NCBI GenBank assembly: GCA_027482185.1
Contig: JAIXWF010000013.1
Coordinates: forward strand, 434,001-498,000
Direction: 5' to 3'
DNA: 64,000 nt
Source of the DNA: Opitutaceae bacterium
GTDB taxonomy: Bacteria; Verrucomicrobiota; Verrucomicrobiia; Opitutales; Opitutaceae
The notes below the pieces were generated by a model. The model searched no databases, was not told where the DNA came from, and saw nothing but the letters and a program-made list of their open reading frames with translations. This document shows positions 18,163-26,241 of the stretch, piece after piece; position 1 is the first letter of the stretch; the number at the start of each line of letters is the position of its first letter. A program made the translations under genes and the position numbers.

Positions 18163-18243
18163 GCGCGGATTCAGGCGGGCCGCCCGGGGCCGGTCAACCC
18201 GCGGCGACTGCGCAGTGTGTGCACCCGGCGTACGAACTTCGCC

Positions 18244-19164
18244 CTAGGGTTTGCGTGGCGGATGCGTGGCCGTCGCCACGGCCAAAAACGCGGCCAGCGC
18301 CGGCGCAGGTTCGGTCTCGGCGCTCCAGCCGAGCACGAGGCGGCTCTCCGGCGCGGGGCCCTGCAAGGCACGGAACGCCACCTCGGGGGGCAGATGCTGG
18401 GCTTCGGACGGCGTCATGAACGTGACCCCGAGGCCGGCGCGAACGAGGCCGACGCCGTTGGCACGGGGCCAGATTTCCTCGGCGATCCGCGGGGTCACGC
18501 CGGCGGCGGCGAACGCGGCGAGGATGCGGTCGTAGAACCCGGGATTGTGCGAACGCGGGAAGAGCACGAAGGGCGTCGCGGCGAGTTCGCGCAGCCGGAG
18601 CGAAGGTCGCGCGGCGAGCGGGTGTGCCGCGGGCAGCAGCACGCCGTTGCGCTCGCGCAGCAGCACGTGGGTGCGCAGGGCGGGGGTGGGGGCGTCGGGA
18701 TGAAAGAAACCGCAGGCGATGTCGCCGGCCTGAAGGGCGGCCAGCTGGGCCGAGGTCGGCGATTCGGAAAGTTCGAGGCGGATGCGCGGGTGGCGGCGGT
18801 GGAATTCGCCGAGGATACCGGGCAGGACGGTCGCCATCGCGAGGCCGGTGAACGCGACGCGCACGTGGCCGGTCTCGCCCGCCGCGAGGGCCTGCAGGTC
18901 GGCCGGGATCTCGGCCAGGCCGCGGAGGAGCGGCTCGAGGGTTTCCAAGAGCTGGCGGCCGGCCGGCGTGATCGCGACCCCGCGGCGGGTGCGGTCGAGC
19001 AGGTTGGCGCCAAGGGCGGTCTCGAGCTGGGCGACGGCGCGGCTCAGGGCCGGCTGGGCGATGGCGAGCGTCTCGGCGGCCTTGCGGAAATGGAGGTGGC
19101 GGGCGACCTCGCGGAAGTAGACGAGGTGGCGGAGTTCAAACGGGTACTGATACTCGCGCGGCAT
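18244..19164 (-). CDS. LysR-family transcriptional regulator
   Basis: A 306-residue LysR-type regulator. The N-terminal winged HTH (FELRHLVYFREVARHLHFRK, then ALSRAVAQLETALGANLLDR) spans residues 9-67 and is followed by a periplasmic-binding-protein-like co-inducer domain (about residues 95-295). Length is normal. It is divergent from leuC with 175 bp between them, the classic arrangement for a LysR regulator of the neighbouring operon and for autorepression; control of leuCD is therefore likely but inferred. The sequence begins GTG-ATG; the ATG at 19164 is taken as start, and the GTG directly before it would add one residue. A GGTT-N5-AACC inverted repeat lies in the shared promoter region. 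Confidence 0.92.
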   Translation of the reverse strand: MPREYQYPFELRHLVYFREVARHLHFRKAAETLAIAQPALSRAVAQLETALGANLLDRTRRGVAITPAGRQLLETLEPLLRGLAEIPADLQALAAGETGHVRVAFTGLAMATVLPGILGEFHRRHPRIRLELSESPTSAQLAALQAGDIACGFFHPDAPTPALRTHVLLRERNGVLLPAAHPLAARPSLRLRELAATPFVLFPRSHNPGFYDRILAAFAAAGVTPRIAEEIWPRANGVGLVRAGLGVTFMTPSEAQHLPPEVAFRALQGPAPESRLVLGWSAETEPAPALAAFLAVATATHPPRKP

Positions 19165-19190
19165 CACCGACCGCTAAAGAAGTATTTCCC

Positions 19191-19203
19191 GGTTATGGCA
19201 ACC
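19191..19203. promoter_or_regulatory. Candidate LysR operator in the lysR-leuC intergenic region
   Basis: GGTT (19191-19194), 5 bp, AACC (19200-19203) is a short inverted repeat 27 bp upstream of the lysR start and 137 bp upstream of leuC. It is compatible with a dyad bound by a LysR dimer but is too short to be convincing by itself. Confidence 0.3.
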
Positions 19204-19339
19204 TTCTGGTATGTTTTCATCGGTCCGGATCGGAAAAGTGGGTGACAGCCTCGTCCGCTTGCTCTGGTTTCGGACCTCCGCGTTTCGCCGAATTCCGCTC
19301 CTTCGTCCCATTCCGCCCACCTCTTCATCCTTCTCCGCC

Positions 19340-20752
19340 ATGCCCAAATCGCTCTTCGAAAAAGTCTGGGAAGCCCACTCCGTCCGCAAATTGGCCAACG
19401 GCCAGACCCAGTTGCTCATCGGCACGCACCTGATCCACGAGGTCACCAGCCCGCAGGCCTTCGGCATGCTGCGCGACCTGGGCCTCAAGGTGCTGATGCC
19501 GCACCGGACGTTCGCGACGGTCGACCACATCGTGCCGACCAACGAACTCGTCGAGCCGTACCAGGATCCGTTGGCGCAGGCCATGATGGACGAGCTGCGG
19601 AAAAACTGCGCCCAGTTCGGCGTCACTTTCTTCGACCGCGCCACCGGCAAGCAGGGTATCGTCCACATTGTCGGGCCGGAGCAGGGCATCACGCAGCCGG
19701 GCACGACGATCGCCTGCGGCGATTCGCACACGAGCACGCACGGCGCGTTCGGCGCGATCGCGTTCGGCATCGGCACGAGCCAGGTGCGCGACGTGCTCGC
19801 CACGCAGACGATGGCGCTCGGCGCCCTCAAGGTCCGCCGCATCGAGGTGAACGGCAAACTCCGCGCCGGCGTGTATGCCAAGGATGTCATTCTCCACATC
19901 ATCCGCGTGCTCGGCGTCAACGGCGGCACCGGCTTCGCCTACGAATACGCCGGCTCCGTCTTCGACGGCTTCTCGATGGAAGAGCGCATGACCGTGTGCA
20001 ACATGTCCATCGAGGGCGGCGCGCGCGTCGGCTACGTCAATCCCGACGAGACCACCTTCGCCTACCTCAAGGGCCGCCCGTATTCGCCGCAGGGCGCGGC
20101 CTGGGACGCCGCGGTCGCGCGCTGGAAGAGTTTCGCCAGCGATCCGGGTTGCCGGTACGACGACGTCGTCAAGATCGACGCCGCCGATATCGCTCCGACC
20201 GTCACCTGGGGCATCAATCCCGGCCAAGGCATCTCGATCACCGAGAACATCCCAGATCCCGCCAAGGCCACGTCGGACGACGACAAGGCCGGCATCATCG
20301 AGGCGCTCGCCTACATGAAGTTGCCCGCCGGCGCGCCGATCAAGGGGACAAAGATCAACGTCGCCTTCCTCGGCTCCTGCACCAACGGCCGCCTCTCCGA
20401 TTTCCAGGAAGTCGCCAAGTACATCAAGGGCCGCAAGGTCGCGCCCGGCGTCCGCGCCATCGCGGTCCCCGGCTCGCAGATCGTCGCGCTCCAATGCGAG
20501 AAACTTGGCCTCGACAAGATTCTGTCCGAGGCAGGCTTCGAGTGGCGCGCCGCGGGTTGCTCGATGTGCCTCGCGATGAATCCCGACAAACTGATCGGCG
20601 ACGAGCTCTGCGCTTCGTCTTCCAACCGCAACTTCAAGGGCCGCCAGGGTTCCATCACGGGGCGCACCGTGCTGATGAGCCCGGTCATGGTCGCCGCCGC
20701 CGCCGTCACCGGCCACGTCGCCGATGCCCGCGAAGTCTTCGCCGTGAACTGA
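19340..20752 (+). CDS. leuC: 3-isopropylmalate dehydratase large subunit
   Basis: A 470-residue aconitase-family subunit that, with LeuD, isomerises 2-isopropylmalate to 3-isopropylmalate in leucine synthesis. The 4Fe-4S ligands are visible as C in FLGSCTNGR and the CSMC pair in [13 protein letters not shown]. The substrate loop [12 protein letters not shown] and the tail [11 protein letters not shown] are conserved. I chose ATG 19340 because LeuC proteins begin [10 protein letters not shown]; the open frame continues 43 codons further up without similarity. The leader is pyrimidine-rich (CTTCTCCGCC). leuD follows after 42 bp, and the divergent lysR gene probably controls both. Confidence 0.97.
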   Translation: MPKSLFEKVWEAHSVRKLANGQTQLLIGTHLIHEVTSPQAFGMLRDLGLKVLMPHRTFATVDHIVPTNELVEPYQDPLAQAMMDELRKNCAQFGVTFFDRATGKQGIVHIVGPEQGITQPGTTIACGDSHTSTHGAFGAIAFGIGTSQVRDVLATQTMALGALKVRRIEVNGKLRAGVYAKDVILHIIRVLGVNGGTGFAYEYAGSVFDGFSMEERMTVCNMSIEGGARVGYVNPDETTFAYLKGRPYSPQGAAWDAAVARWKSFASDPGCRYDDVVKIDAADIAPTVTWGINPGQGISITENIPDPAKATSDDDKAGIIEALAYMKLPAGAPIKGTKINVAFLGSCTNGRLSDFQEVAKYIKGRKVAPGVRAIAVPGSQIVALQCEKLGLDKILSEAGFEWRAAGCSMCLAMNPDKLIGDELCASSSNRNFKGRQGSITGRTVLMSPVMVAAAAVTGHVADAREVFAVN

Positions 20753-20794
20753 GTCCGGTCCCGCAACTCCGCCACCCGCAGCACCTCCCTTCCC

Positions 20795-21397
20795 ATGGCT
20801 CTCGACAAAATCACCCAGGTTTCCGGCCGCGGCGTCTATGTCCCCGGCAACGACATCGACACCGACCGCATCATCCCGGCGCGCTTCATGAAGTGCGTCA
20901 CGTTCGACGGACTCGGCGAGTTCCTCTTCTTCGACGTGCGCCACACGCCCGAAGGCAAGCCCACCGGCCATCCGATCGACCGGCCCGAGCACAAGGGCGC
21001 GAAGATCCTTCTCTCCGGCGCCAACTTCGGCTGCGGCTCCTCCCGCGAGCATGCGCCGCAGGCGATCCACAAGGCCGGCTTCCGCGCCATGATCGCGGAA
21101 AATTTCGCCGAGATCTTCTTCGGCAACAGCACCACGCTCGGCATTCCCTGCGTGAACGCGTCCCGCGAGGATATCGCCAAGGTTGCGGCCGCCATCGCCG
21201 CCAACCCGGCCCTCGAAGTCACGGTCGACGTCGCCGCCCTCGAGGTGCGCTTCGGCGCCGACAAGATCAAGGTCACGCAGCGCGAGACGGCCCGCGACGC
21301 CCTCGTCAACGGCCGCTGGGACGCCATCGGCGAGCTGCTCGACGGCGTGCCGGCGGTGAAAGCCACCGCGGCGAAGCTGCCGTATCTCGCGGCCTGA
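20795..21397 (+). CDS. leuD: 3-isopropylmalate dehydratase small subunit
   Basis: A 200-residue swivel-domain subunit that completes the LeuCD isomerase. Conserved pieces are GNDIDTDRIIPARFMK (residues 15-30) and the loop GANFGCGSSREHAPQA (about residues 70-85), which packs on the LeuC active site. The length matches bacterial LeuD. The start at ATG 20795 is preceded by CCTCCCTTCCC, a pyrimidine-rich leader with no Shine-Dalgarno match. It forms an operon with leuC. A CCGGCCGG inverted repeat around an A-run (21406-21436) follows the gene and may mark the operon end before exbB. Confidence 0.96.
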   Translation: MALDKITQVSGRGVYVPGNDIDTDRIIPARFMKCVTFDGLGEFLFFDVRHTPEGKPTGHPIDRPEHKGAKILLSGANFGCGSSREHAPQAIHKAGFRAMIAENFAEIFFGNSTTLGIPCVNASREDIAKVAAAIAANPALEVTVDVAALEVRFGADKIKVTQRETARDALVNGRWDAIGELLDGVPAVKATAAKLPYLAA

Positions 21398-21516
21398 GCG
21401 GCCGGGCCGGCCGGCGTTCAAAAAAATTCCGGCCGGTTCCCCAACTTTCGCGGCCGATCGCCGCGAACTTTTCCCTCGCCCCGCCGTCCCACCGCGGCAC
21501 GTTCTCATTTTCCGCT

Positions 21517-22086
21517 ATGTTCTTCGCGATGATCGAAGTTTTCAAAGGTGCCGGTATCCTCATCTATCCGTTGGGGATCTGCTCGGCCGCCGCCGTCTTC
21601 ATCGTGTGCGAACGCGCCTACGCGCTGCGTCGCGCCGCCATCATGCCGCAGGACCTGGTCGATGCGGTGGTCAACGGTCGGCCGCTGATGGGCGGGAAGC
21701 ACACCGTGCTCGCGCGCATCGTCGAGTTCGCCGAGCAGCACAAGAACGACGAGGGCGCCGTGAAGGCGTTCGCCCGCCTCGAGCTCAACCGCATGGAGCG
21801 CGGCATCCCTTACCTCGACGTCATCTACGCCGCCGCCCCGCTGATCGGCCTCACCGGCACGGTGACGGGTCTGTTGCAGGTCTTTTCCCAGATTTCGCCG
21901 GACACGGGCCTGCCCGATCCGGTGGCGTTCACCAAGGGCGTCGCGCTCGCGCTCTCCGCCACGGTCATCGGCCTCTGCATCGCGATCCCTTCGCTCGTCG
22001 GCAGCGGCTATCTCCAGCGCAAGATCGAGAACTACGCGGCGCAGCTCGACGTGCTGCTCGAGCGGATTCTGCAACGCACGCGCTGA
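21517..22086 (+). CDS. exbB: MotA/TolQ/ExbB proton channel family protein
   Basis: A 189-residue inner-membrane protein with three transmembrane helices: one near the N-terminus (residues 10-30), then two after a cytoplasmic loop (YLDVIYAAAPLIGLTGTVTG, and the LALSATVIGLCIAIPSL helix). The glycine-rich APLIGLTGTVTGLL and the T in LSATVIG are the family signature for the proton path. It pairs with the ExbD gene by a TGATG overlap. These two energise an outer-membrane process, such as TonB-dependent uptake or Tol function. No TonB, TolA or receptor gene is adjacent, so the partner is encoded elsewhere. ATG 21517 (MFFAMIEVFKGAG) was chosen; the longer open frame upstream is antisense noise through leuD. 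Confidence 0.88.
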   Translation: MFFAMIEVFKGAGILIYPLGICSAAAVFIVCERAYALRRAAIMPQDLVDAVVNGRPLMGGKHTVLARIVEFAEQHKNDEGAVKAFARLELNRMERGIPYLDVIYAAAPLIGLTGTVTGLLQVFSQISPDTGLPDPVAFTKGVALALSATVIGLCIAIPSLVGSGYLQRKIENYAAQLDVLLERILQRTR

Positions 22087-22484
22087 TGAGCCTGCTGGCC
22101 AACAAACGCCGCCGGCGCCCCGAGATGAACCTCGTGGCCCTGATCGACGTGCTCGTGATGCTGATCTTTTTCGCGTTCGTCACGATGCAGTTCAAGTCGG
22201 CCGCGACGCTGAACATCACGCTGCCCAAGGTCGAAACCGCCGGCAAAAACGAGTTCCGCGGCAACGTCACCATCTCGATCGACAAGGACGGCGGCCTCAC
22301 ATTCAACGGCAAGGCCGTCACCGACGCCGAGCTGCCGGGCCTGCTCCAGCAGGTGAAGAACGTCGACAAGGACATCCCGGTGCTCATTCGCTCCGACGAA
22401 AAGGCGACGCTCGACCGCCTGACCTTTGTCTGGGACGCCTGCCGCAAGGCCGGCCTCAACAAGCACAGCTTGCAGAGCCGCTAG
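22086..22484 (+). CDS. exbD: ExbD/TolR biopolymer transport protein
   Basis: A 132-residue single-pass inner-membrane protein with a basic cytoplasmic start (SLLANKRRRRPEM), one transmembrane helix containing the essential Asp of ExbD/TolR proteins (NLVALIDVLVMLIFF, D20), and a periplasmic domain of about 90 residues that can bind peptidoglycan or TonB. Start and stop overlap with exbB as TGATG, indicating translational coupling. ExbD rather than TolR is a convention here; the sequence alone does not separate them. It is the last gene of its unit; a structured intergenic region follows. Confidence 0.88.
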   Translation: MSLLANKRRRRPEMNLVALIDVLVMLIFFAFVTMQFKSAATLNITLPKVETAGKNEFRGNVTISIDKDGGLTFNGKAVTDAELPGLLQQVKNVDKDIPVLIRSDEKATLDRLTFVWDACRKAGLNKHSLQSR

Positions 22485-22488
22485 GCAG

Positions 22489-22552
22489 CTTGGTGCGCCG
22501 AGAGCGCGAAGCGGCACGGGGTCAGCGGTCGCTGCCCGGACTGCACCAAGGC
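22489..22552. other. Nested-hairpin element after exbD
   Basis: CTTGGTGC (22489-22496) pairs with GCACCAAG (22543-22550). Inside it are a GCCG/CGGC hairpin and a GGG-CAGCG / CGCTG-CCC hairpin, giving a three-way-junction-like fold. The outer stem begins 5 bp after the exbD stop. It could be a terminator without a T-run, a 3'-end structure or a structured RNA. Confidence 0.45.
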
Positions 22553-22837
22553 AGGGGACAGGAGGGACAGGAACCGATCCGAGGATGAGACAGGACGAAG
22601 TCGGTCGGAGATGCGAATGGAGGAATTGAGATTGGTCCTGTTCCTTCCGTGGCCGCGGTCCGGTGCATCCTGTCCTCGGATCGGGGATCGTGAATTCGCA
22701 TCTTCGATGAATCTGCGGACAGATTTGAAGCGCGTCATCGGCAGGTTCGCAGTCGATCGCCTTTGCACGGCCCGATTCGGGCGCCGCGGCATTTTTCCGC
22801 TCGCAAGGCGGGGCGTCCGGGCGGCTAGCTTGGGCGC
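22553..22837. repeat. Gene-free stretch with interleaved inverted repeats
   Basis: No coding signal is convincing in this stretch before the SDR gene. It contains repeated GGACAGG-type words and two interleaved inverted repeats. CCGATCCGAGGA (22574-22585) matches the reverse complement of a TCCTCGGATCGG segment near 22674-22685, and AGATGCGAAT (22609-22618) matches ATTCGCATCT (22694-22703). The promoter of the SDR gene should lie in its right half. Confidence 0.4.
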
Positions 22838-23524
22838 ATGAAGATTCTGCTCACCGGAGTCACGCGCGGCTTGGGTCGCGCCCTGACGGACGAGTTCATC
22901 CGCGCCGGCCACACGGTCATCGGCTGCGGCCGCAGCGGCGACGCGATCTTCGATTTGCGGATGACCTACCAGGCGCCGCACGACTTCTCCGTGGTCGATG
23001 TCGCCCTGGACAACAAGGTCGCGCTCTGGGCGGCGAAGGTCCTCGAAAACGACAGCCCGCCGGATCTGCTGATCAACAACGCCGCGATCATGAACCCGCT
23101 CGGCCCGGTGTGGACGCAGAGCGACCGCGATTTCACGAAGCTCACCGACGTGAACATCCGCGGCGTGCAGAACGTGATCCGCCACTTTGTGCCCGCGATG
23201 GTCGCGCGGAAAAAAGGCGTGATCGTGAATCTGAGTTCGGGCTGGGGCCGCTCCGTTTCCCCGGACGTCGGGCCTTACTGCATGTCGAAGTGGGCGATCG
23301 AGGGACTGACCAAGGCCCTCGCGGAGGAATTGCCGCGCGGCATGGCGGCGGTGCCGCTGAATCCCGGCATCATCGACACCGAGATGCTGCGGTCTTGCTG
23401 GGCCGACGGCGCCGGCTCCTACCCGAAGGCCGAGAGCTGGGCCAAGACCGCGGCGCCCTTCATTCTCGGGCTGGGGCCCAAGGACAACGGCCGTTCGCTG
23501 ACGGTCGGCCCCGAGGAAAATTGA
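22838..23524 (+). CDS. SDR-family NAD(P)-dependent oxidoreductase
   Basis: A 228-residue classical short-chain dehydrogenase/reductase. The Rossmann glycine motif TGVTRGLGRA is at residues 6-15, the NNAA motif (LLINNAAIMN) near residue 78, the catalytic Ser in NLSSGWG near residue 130 and Tyr/Lys in YCMSK near residue 146. At 228 residues it is slightly short for the family (about 250). The segment around GCGRSGDAIFDL replaces the usual cofactor-specificity loop, so NAD versus NADP preference is unclear. The substrate is unknown; close relatives are annotated only as SDR oxidoreductase. It stands alone, flanked by repeat-rich gaps, and a GC-rich hairpin overlaps its stop codon. Confidence 0.88.
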   Translation: MKILLTGVTRGLGRALTDEFIRAGHTVIGCGRSGDAIFDLRMTYQAPHDFSVVDVALDNKVALWAAKVLENDSPPDLLINNAAIMNPLGPVWTQSDRDFTKLTDVNIRGVQNVIRHFVPAMVARKKGVIVNLSSGWGRSVSPDVGPYCMSKWAIEGLTKALAEELPRGMAAVPLNPGIIDTEMLRSCWADGAGSYPKAESWAKTAAPFILGLGPKDNGRSLTVGPEEN

Positions 23525-23547
23525 ACCGGCGGGCGAACCCGCCGGGT
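23524..23547 (+). terminator. Hairpin at the SDR stop codon
   Basis: AACC-GGCGGG (23524-23533) pairs with CCCGCC-GGGTT (23538-23547) with one bulged base and a short loop, overlapping the final A of TGA. There is no T-run. It lies between convergent genes and may stop transcription in both directions. Confidence 0.45.
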
Positions 23548-23554
23548 TGATGCC

Positions 23555-23755
23555 TTACGGCCGAACCGAATCGGTGGCCGACAAAGAGGACTCCGAGGCA
23601 ACGGAAGCGTTAACCGGGAGCACGACGGGGAGCTCCGGGGTGATGCGCCACGAGTGGCGATCAAACGCTTCCAGAAACTCCCGCATCCGCTGCCGGCGCC
23701 GTTCCAAGCTGAAGAGCGTGGAAGGGTCGGTGTGGTGAGGGAATGGGGTCTGCAT
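23555..23755 (-). CDS. Small hypothetical protein (66 residues)
   Basis: An unrecognised short ORF starting at ATG 23755 (MQTPFPHHTDPSTLFSLERR). It has a basic amphipathic helix (SLERRRQRMREFLEAFDRHS) followed by a Ser/Val-rich tail, with no signal peptide or membrane segment. About three quarters of codons end in G or C, which fits coding DNA in this genome. Upstream lies an unusually AT-rich stretch (about 23790-23860) that could hold its promoter. An in-frame extension to 23953 would read through that AT-rich segment and is unlikely. No function can be proposed. Confidence 0.42.
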   Translation of the reverse strand: MQTPFPHHTDPSTLFSLERRRQRMREFLEAFDRHSWRITPELPVVLPVNASVASESSLSATDSVRP

Positions 23756-24005
23756 GGTGCCACAGGAAATGCATGCCTTGTGCCAGTCGAAATTCGATTT
23801 TATAAACGCATAAAGGAAATAGATATAACGCATAAAATGCGTCCATCTTGCCATTGCGGGAAGTGGGTAAATATCCCCAGATGGTAATTCGTTCCGGGGG
23901 GAATACCCCGGGTGAAGGCGCGGCGTCGGCTCGGTGGCGCGGCGAAGCGGCAAATTTCTCCTGAGGTGGCGGGCGGGCGCTAGGCGGGGCGCACTTCAGC
24001 GCGAG
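23756..24005. other. AT-rich gap, possible promoter island
   Basis: The stretch 23790-23870 is much richer in A/T than anything around it and contains the word ACGCATAAA twice (around 23807 and 23830) plus TATAAA-like hexamers on the minus strand. This is consistent with a strong promoter for the 66-residue ORF or with a remnant of foreign DNA. Nothing else is recognisable. Confidence 0.35.
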
Positions 24006-24908
24006 TTACCGGCCGAGTTTGGCGACGGCGTCCGCGGGCAAGTCGACCTTGGTCGTGCCGATATCGCGGATCTGGGTGGTGGAGTTTTGCGTGACCGAAA
24101 CGTGGGCGCGGCCGCGCGGCGTAACGACGGAAAGGGTCCCCTCAAGTTGCAATTGGTAGCGCGTGACGAAGCCGCCGCGGAGCCAGAGTTTGAAGCGGCC
24201 GGTGGCGCGGATCGGGGTGATTTCGGGCTGTCCGTCCCGGACGAGCAACAACTGGGCGCCGACGTCCGTGAGCTGGCCGCTGGCCGTCTCGCCTTCGACG
24301 ACGAGGTCGCGGTGGCTCGTGACGATCACGCCGAGTTCCTCGTGCGGCGGGGAGATGGCGAGTTGCAGGTTGCTGTAGGGGCGGGCGGCTTCTTCCGCGT
24401 CGCGGTTCGGGCGGGTGCGCCGGATGGGGGTGCCTTTCACGACCCCGCCGCTGATCGACTTCGAACCGGGTACGCCGATGGGGCCGGTCGGGCTGACGAC
24501 GCGCTCGAATTCCTGGTCATCCTCCACGGGCTCGGGCAATTCGGCGGGCGTTTTCCAGCCGGCCGCGGTGTGGAGTACGCAGGCGACGTTGCCGCGGAAG
24601 ACGGCGTCGACGCGGTTGTCCATGAGATCGCGGCCGAGTTTGCGCCGCAGGGCATTGACGACGGGCATTTTCACGCGGCTGTAGCCGGTGCGGCTGTGGA
24701 CGCCGTCGACGTCGTAGGTGCGGGCGTCGTCGGCCACGGACGTGGTCCACGTGTAGTTCGGCTGCTCGGAAAGCCGCATGGCGGCGACAATCGTGTCCTC
24801 GACGGGGCCGGCGGCGAGACGGCCTGCGGCGAGCGCGAAGAGACCGGCCAAGTTCCGGACGTTCGGCAGCACGCCCGCTTCAAAGGCGACGACGCGCAGC
24901 GGAGACAA
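24006..24908 (-). CDS. Conserved-looking hypothetical protein, probably exported
   Basis: An unrecognised protein of up to 300 residues. The N-terminal region has a hydrophobic Ala/Leu stretch (NLAGLFALAAGRLAAG) that could be a signal peptide, followed by a domain with many short beta-prone segments (NYTWTTSVADDARTYDVDG, RFKLWLRGGFVTRYQLQLEG). The C-terminal part has a pattern of alternating strands typical of lipoprotein-like or periplasmic carrier folds. The start is uncertain: TTG at 24908 gives the longest form, while GTG at 24872 places the hydrophobic stretch nearer the N-terminus. It lies 84 bp downstream of dacA on the same strand, separated by 7-bp-period repeat sequence, and may be cotranscribed. 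No enzyme motif is visible. Confidence 0.65.
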   Translation of the reverse strand: MSPLRVVAFEAGVLPNVRNLAGLFALAAGRLAAGPVEDTIVAAMRLSEQPNYTWTTSVADDARTYDVDGVHSRTGYSRVKMPVVNALRRKLGRDLMDNRVDAVFRGNVACVLHTAAGWKTPAELPEPVEDDQEFERVVSPTGPIGVPGSKSISGGVVKGTPIRRTRPNRDAEEAARPYSNLQLAISPPHEELGVIVTSHRDLVVEGETASGQLTDVGAQLLLVRDGQPEITPIRATGRFKLWLRGGFVTRYQLQLEGTLSVVTPRGRAHVSVTQNSTTQIRDIGTTKVDLPADAVAKLGR

Positions 24909-24963
24909 GGAGAAAGCCGAGAGTCCGGATCCGAAAACGGCGGATCACCTGGCCGACTGCGGA

Positions 24964-24991
24964 GGCCGGAGGTTCAATCCGGAGCCGCGAG
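24964..24991 (-). repeat. Heptanucleotide-period repeat, CCGGA family
   Basis: Units such as GGCCGGA and GGTTCAA in 7-bp phase lie between dacA and the downstream hypothetical gene, with weaker continuation to about 24905. The words match the array at 28218-28281 (GGTTCCA, GACCGGA). Confidence 0.4.
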
Positions 24992-24992
24992 C

Positions 24993-26030
24993 TCAAGGTT
25001 TGCCGGTTTTCGGCAGGGCGAACTTGATCACGGGCTCGCCGGCGGCGGGGGCCGGGGCGCCCGCGGGGGCCGGCGCGGGTCCGGGGGCGTTCGGCGCCGC
25101 GGCGGCCGGCGTGAGCAGCGGGGCGCGGCGGACATCCTGAGAGACCGGCAGAGTCGGCGCGGAGGTCGGCAGGGCGCGGAAGCCGCGCTCGATCAATTCG
25201 GTGACGTGGAGATCGCGTTCCTTCGACTGCGCGCTGCCCATCGTGACCACGATGACGCGGCGGCCGTTGCGCTGGGCGGTGGCGGCGAGGCAAAAACCGG
25301 CGCCGTTGGTGAAGCCGGTCTTGAGGCCGTCGACGCCGGCCATTTTGCCGACGAGTTTGTTGTGGTTCACCATGTCGATCGGCTGGGCGCGGACGCCTTC
25401 GCCGAATTTGCGCGCGCGCACCGCGGTGTACTTCAGGGCGTCGGTCCGCTGCACGAGGTAGCGGCTGAGGAGGGCGAAGTCGCGCGGCGTGGTGAGATCG
25501 CCTTCGGCGAGCTTGCGGTTGGCGGGCGGCAGGCCGTGCGGGGTCCGAAACGTGGTCTGCGCCATCCCGAGCTGGCGGGCCTTCGCGTTCATGAGCTCGA
25601 CGAAGGCGGGGACGGAGCCGGCGGCGGCGCGCGCGAGAGCGTGGGCGGCGTCGTTGGCGGACTGGATCATCATCGCGTAGATCAGTTCCTCGACGGGAAA
25701 CGTTTCCCGCGGGTCGAGGTAGACCTGCGTGCCGCCGATCTTCGAATCTTCGTTGGTGATCCGCACCGGGGTCGCCAGCGTGAGCCGGCCGGCGAGGAGT
25801 TCGTCGTGCAGGACGGCGAAGGTCATCAGTTTCGTCATGCTCGCGGGCGGACTGAGCGTGTCGGCGCGATCCTCGAAGAGCACGGCCCCGGTGGCGGCGT
25901 CCATCACGATCGCGCCTTTGTAGGTGGCGGGCGTGGCGGTTTCGGCCGCGGGCCGCGTCGGGCGCGACCGGGTGTCGGCGGCGGAAGCGCCGGCGGCGAA
26001 CGCGAGCGCGAACAGAAGGCGGAAAATCAT
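24993..26030 (-). CDS. dacA: D-alanyl-D-alanine carboxypeptidase (PBP5 family, S11)
   Basis: A 345-residue penicillin-binding protein that trims the terminal D-Ala of peptidoglycan pentapeptides in the periplasm. A signal peptide (MIFRLLFALAFAAGASA) is followed by the three active-site motifs in order: SMTK (the SxxK serine, about residue 65), SAN (SxN, about residue 125) and KTG in GLKTGFTNGAG (about residue 229). The usual PBP5 C-terminal beta domain and membrane-anchoring amphipathic helix appear to be replaced by a Pro/Ala-rich tail of about 60 residues ending in FALPKTGKP. That makes this a short, possibly soluble variant. ATG 26030 is chosen for the signal peptide; upstream in-frame sequence is not supported. 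Confidence 0.92.
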   Translation of the reverse strand: MIFRLLFALAFAAGASAADTRSRPTRPAAETATPATYKGAIVMDAATGAVLFEDRADTLSPPASMTKLMTFAVLHDELLAGRLTLATPVRITNEDSKIGGTQVYLDPRETFPVEELIYAMMIQSANDAAHALARAAAGSVPAFVELMNAKARQLGMAQTTFRTPHGLPPANRKLAEGDLTTPRDFALLSRYLVQRTDALKYTAVRARKFGEGVRAQPIDMVNHNKLVGKMAGVDGLKTGFTNGAGFCLAATAQRNGRRVIVVTMGSAQSKERDLHVTELIERGFRALPTSAPTLPVSQDVRRAPLLTPAAAAPNAPGPAPAPAGAPAPAAGEPVIKFALPKTGKP

Positions 26031-26241
26031 GCGGGCGAGGAAGACGGAATTTTTCGGCCGGGCGAGGGGAAAGACGGCTTCGCGATGCGGGTGCCGAAGC
26101 CGCCGGTCCGCCAGCCTTGCGCCGGGTTTGGCAAAATCCGCGCAGTGGTCGCCCGGCGATTCCGCTAGCGTGAAGGCCCGCCTTTGATGCCCACCTGCGG
26201 CCCCGGTCCCGGCCGCGCCCACTTCCTTTCCTGCCCAGCCC

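Noticed and set aside
19211-19339. 43-codon N-terminal extension of leuC, or a leader peptide for attenuation
   Set aside because: It is in frame with leuC but has no LeuC similarity. Leucine codons are not clustered and no terminator/antiterminator pair is visible, so neither reading is supported.
22611-22841. 76-codon plus-strand ORF in the exbD-SDR gap
   Set aside because: It covers the interleaved inverted repeats, has mixed codon positions and no recognisable motif.
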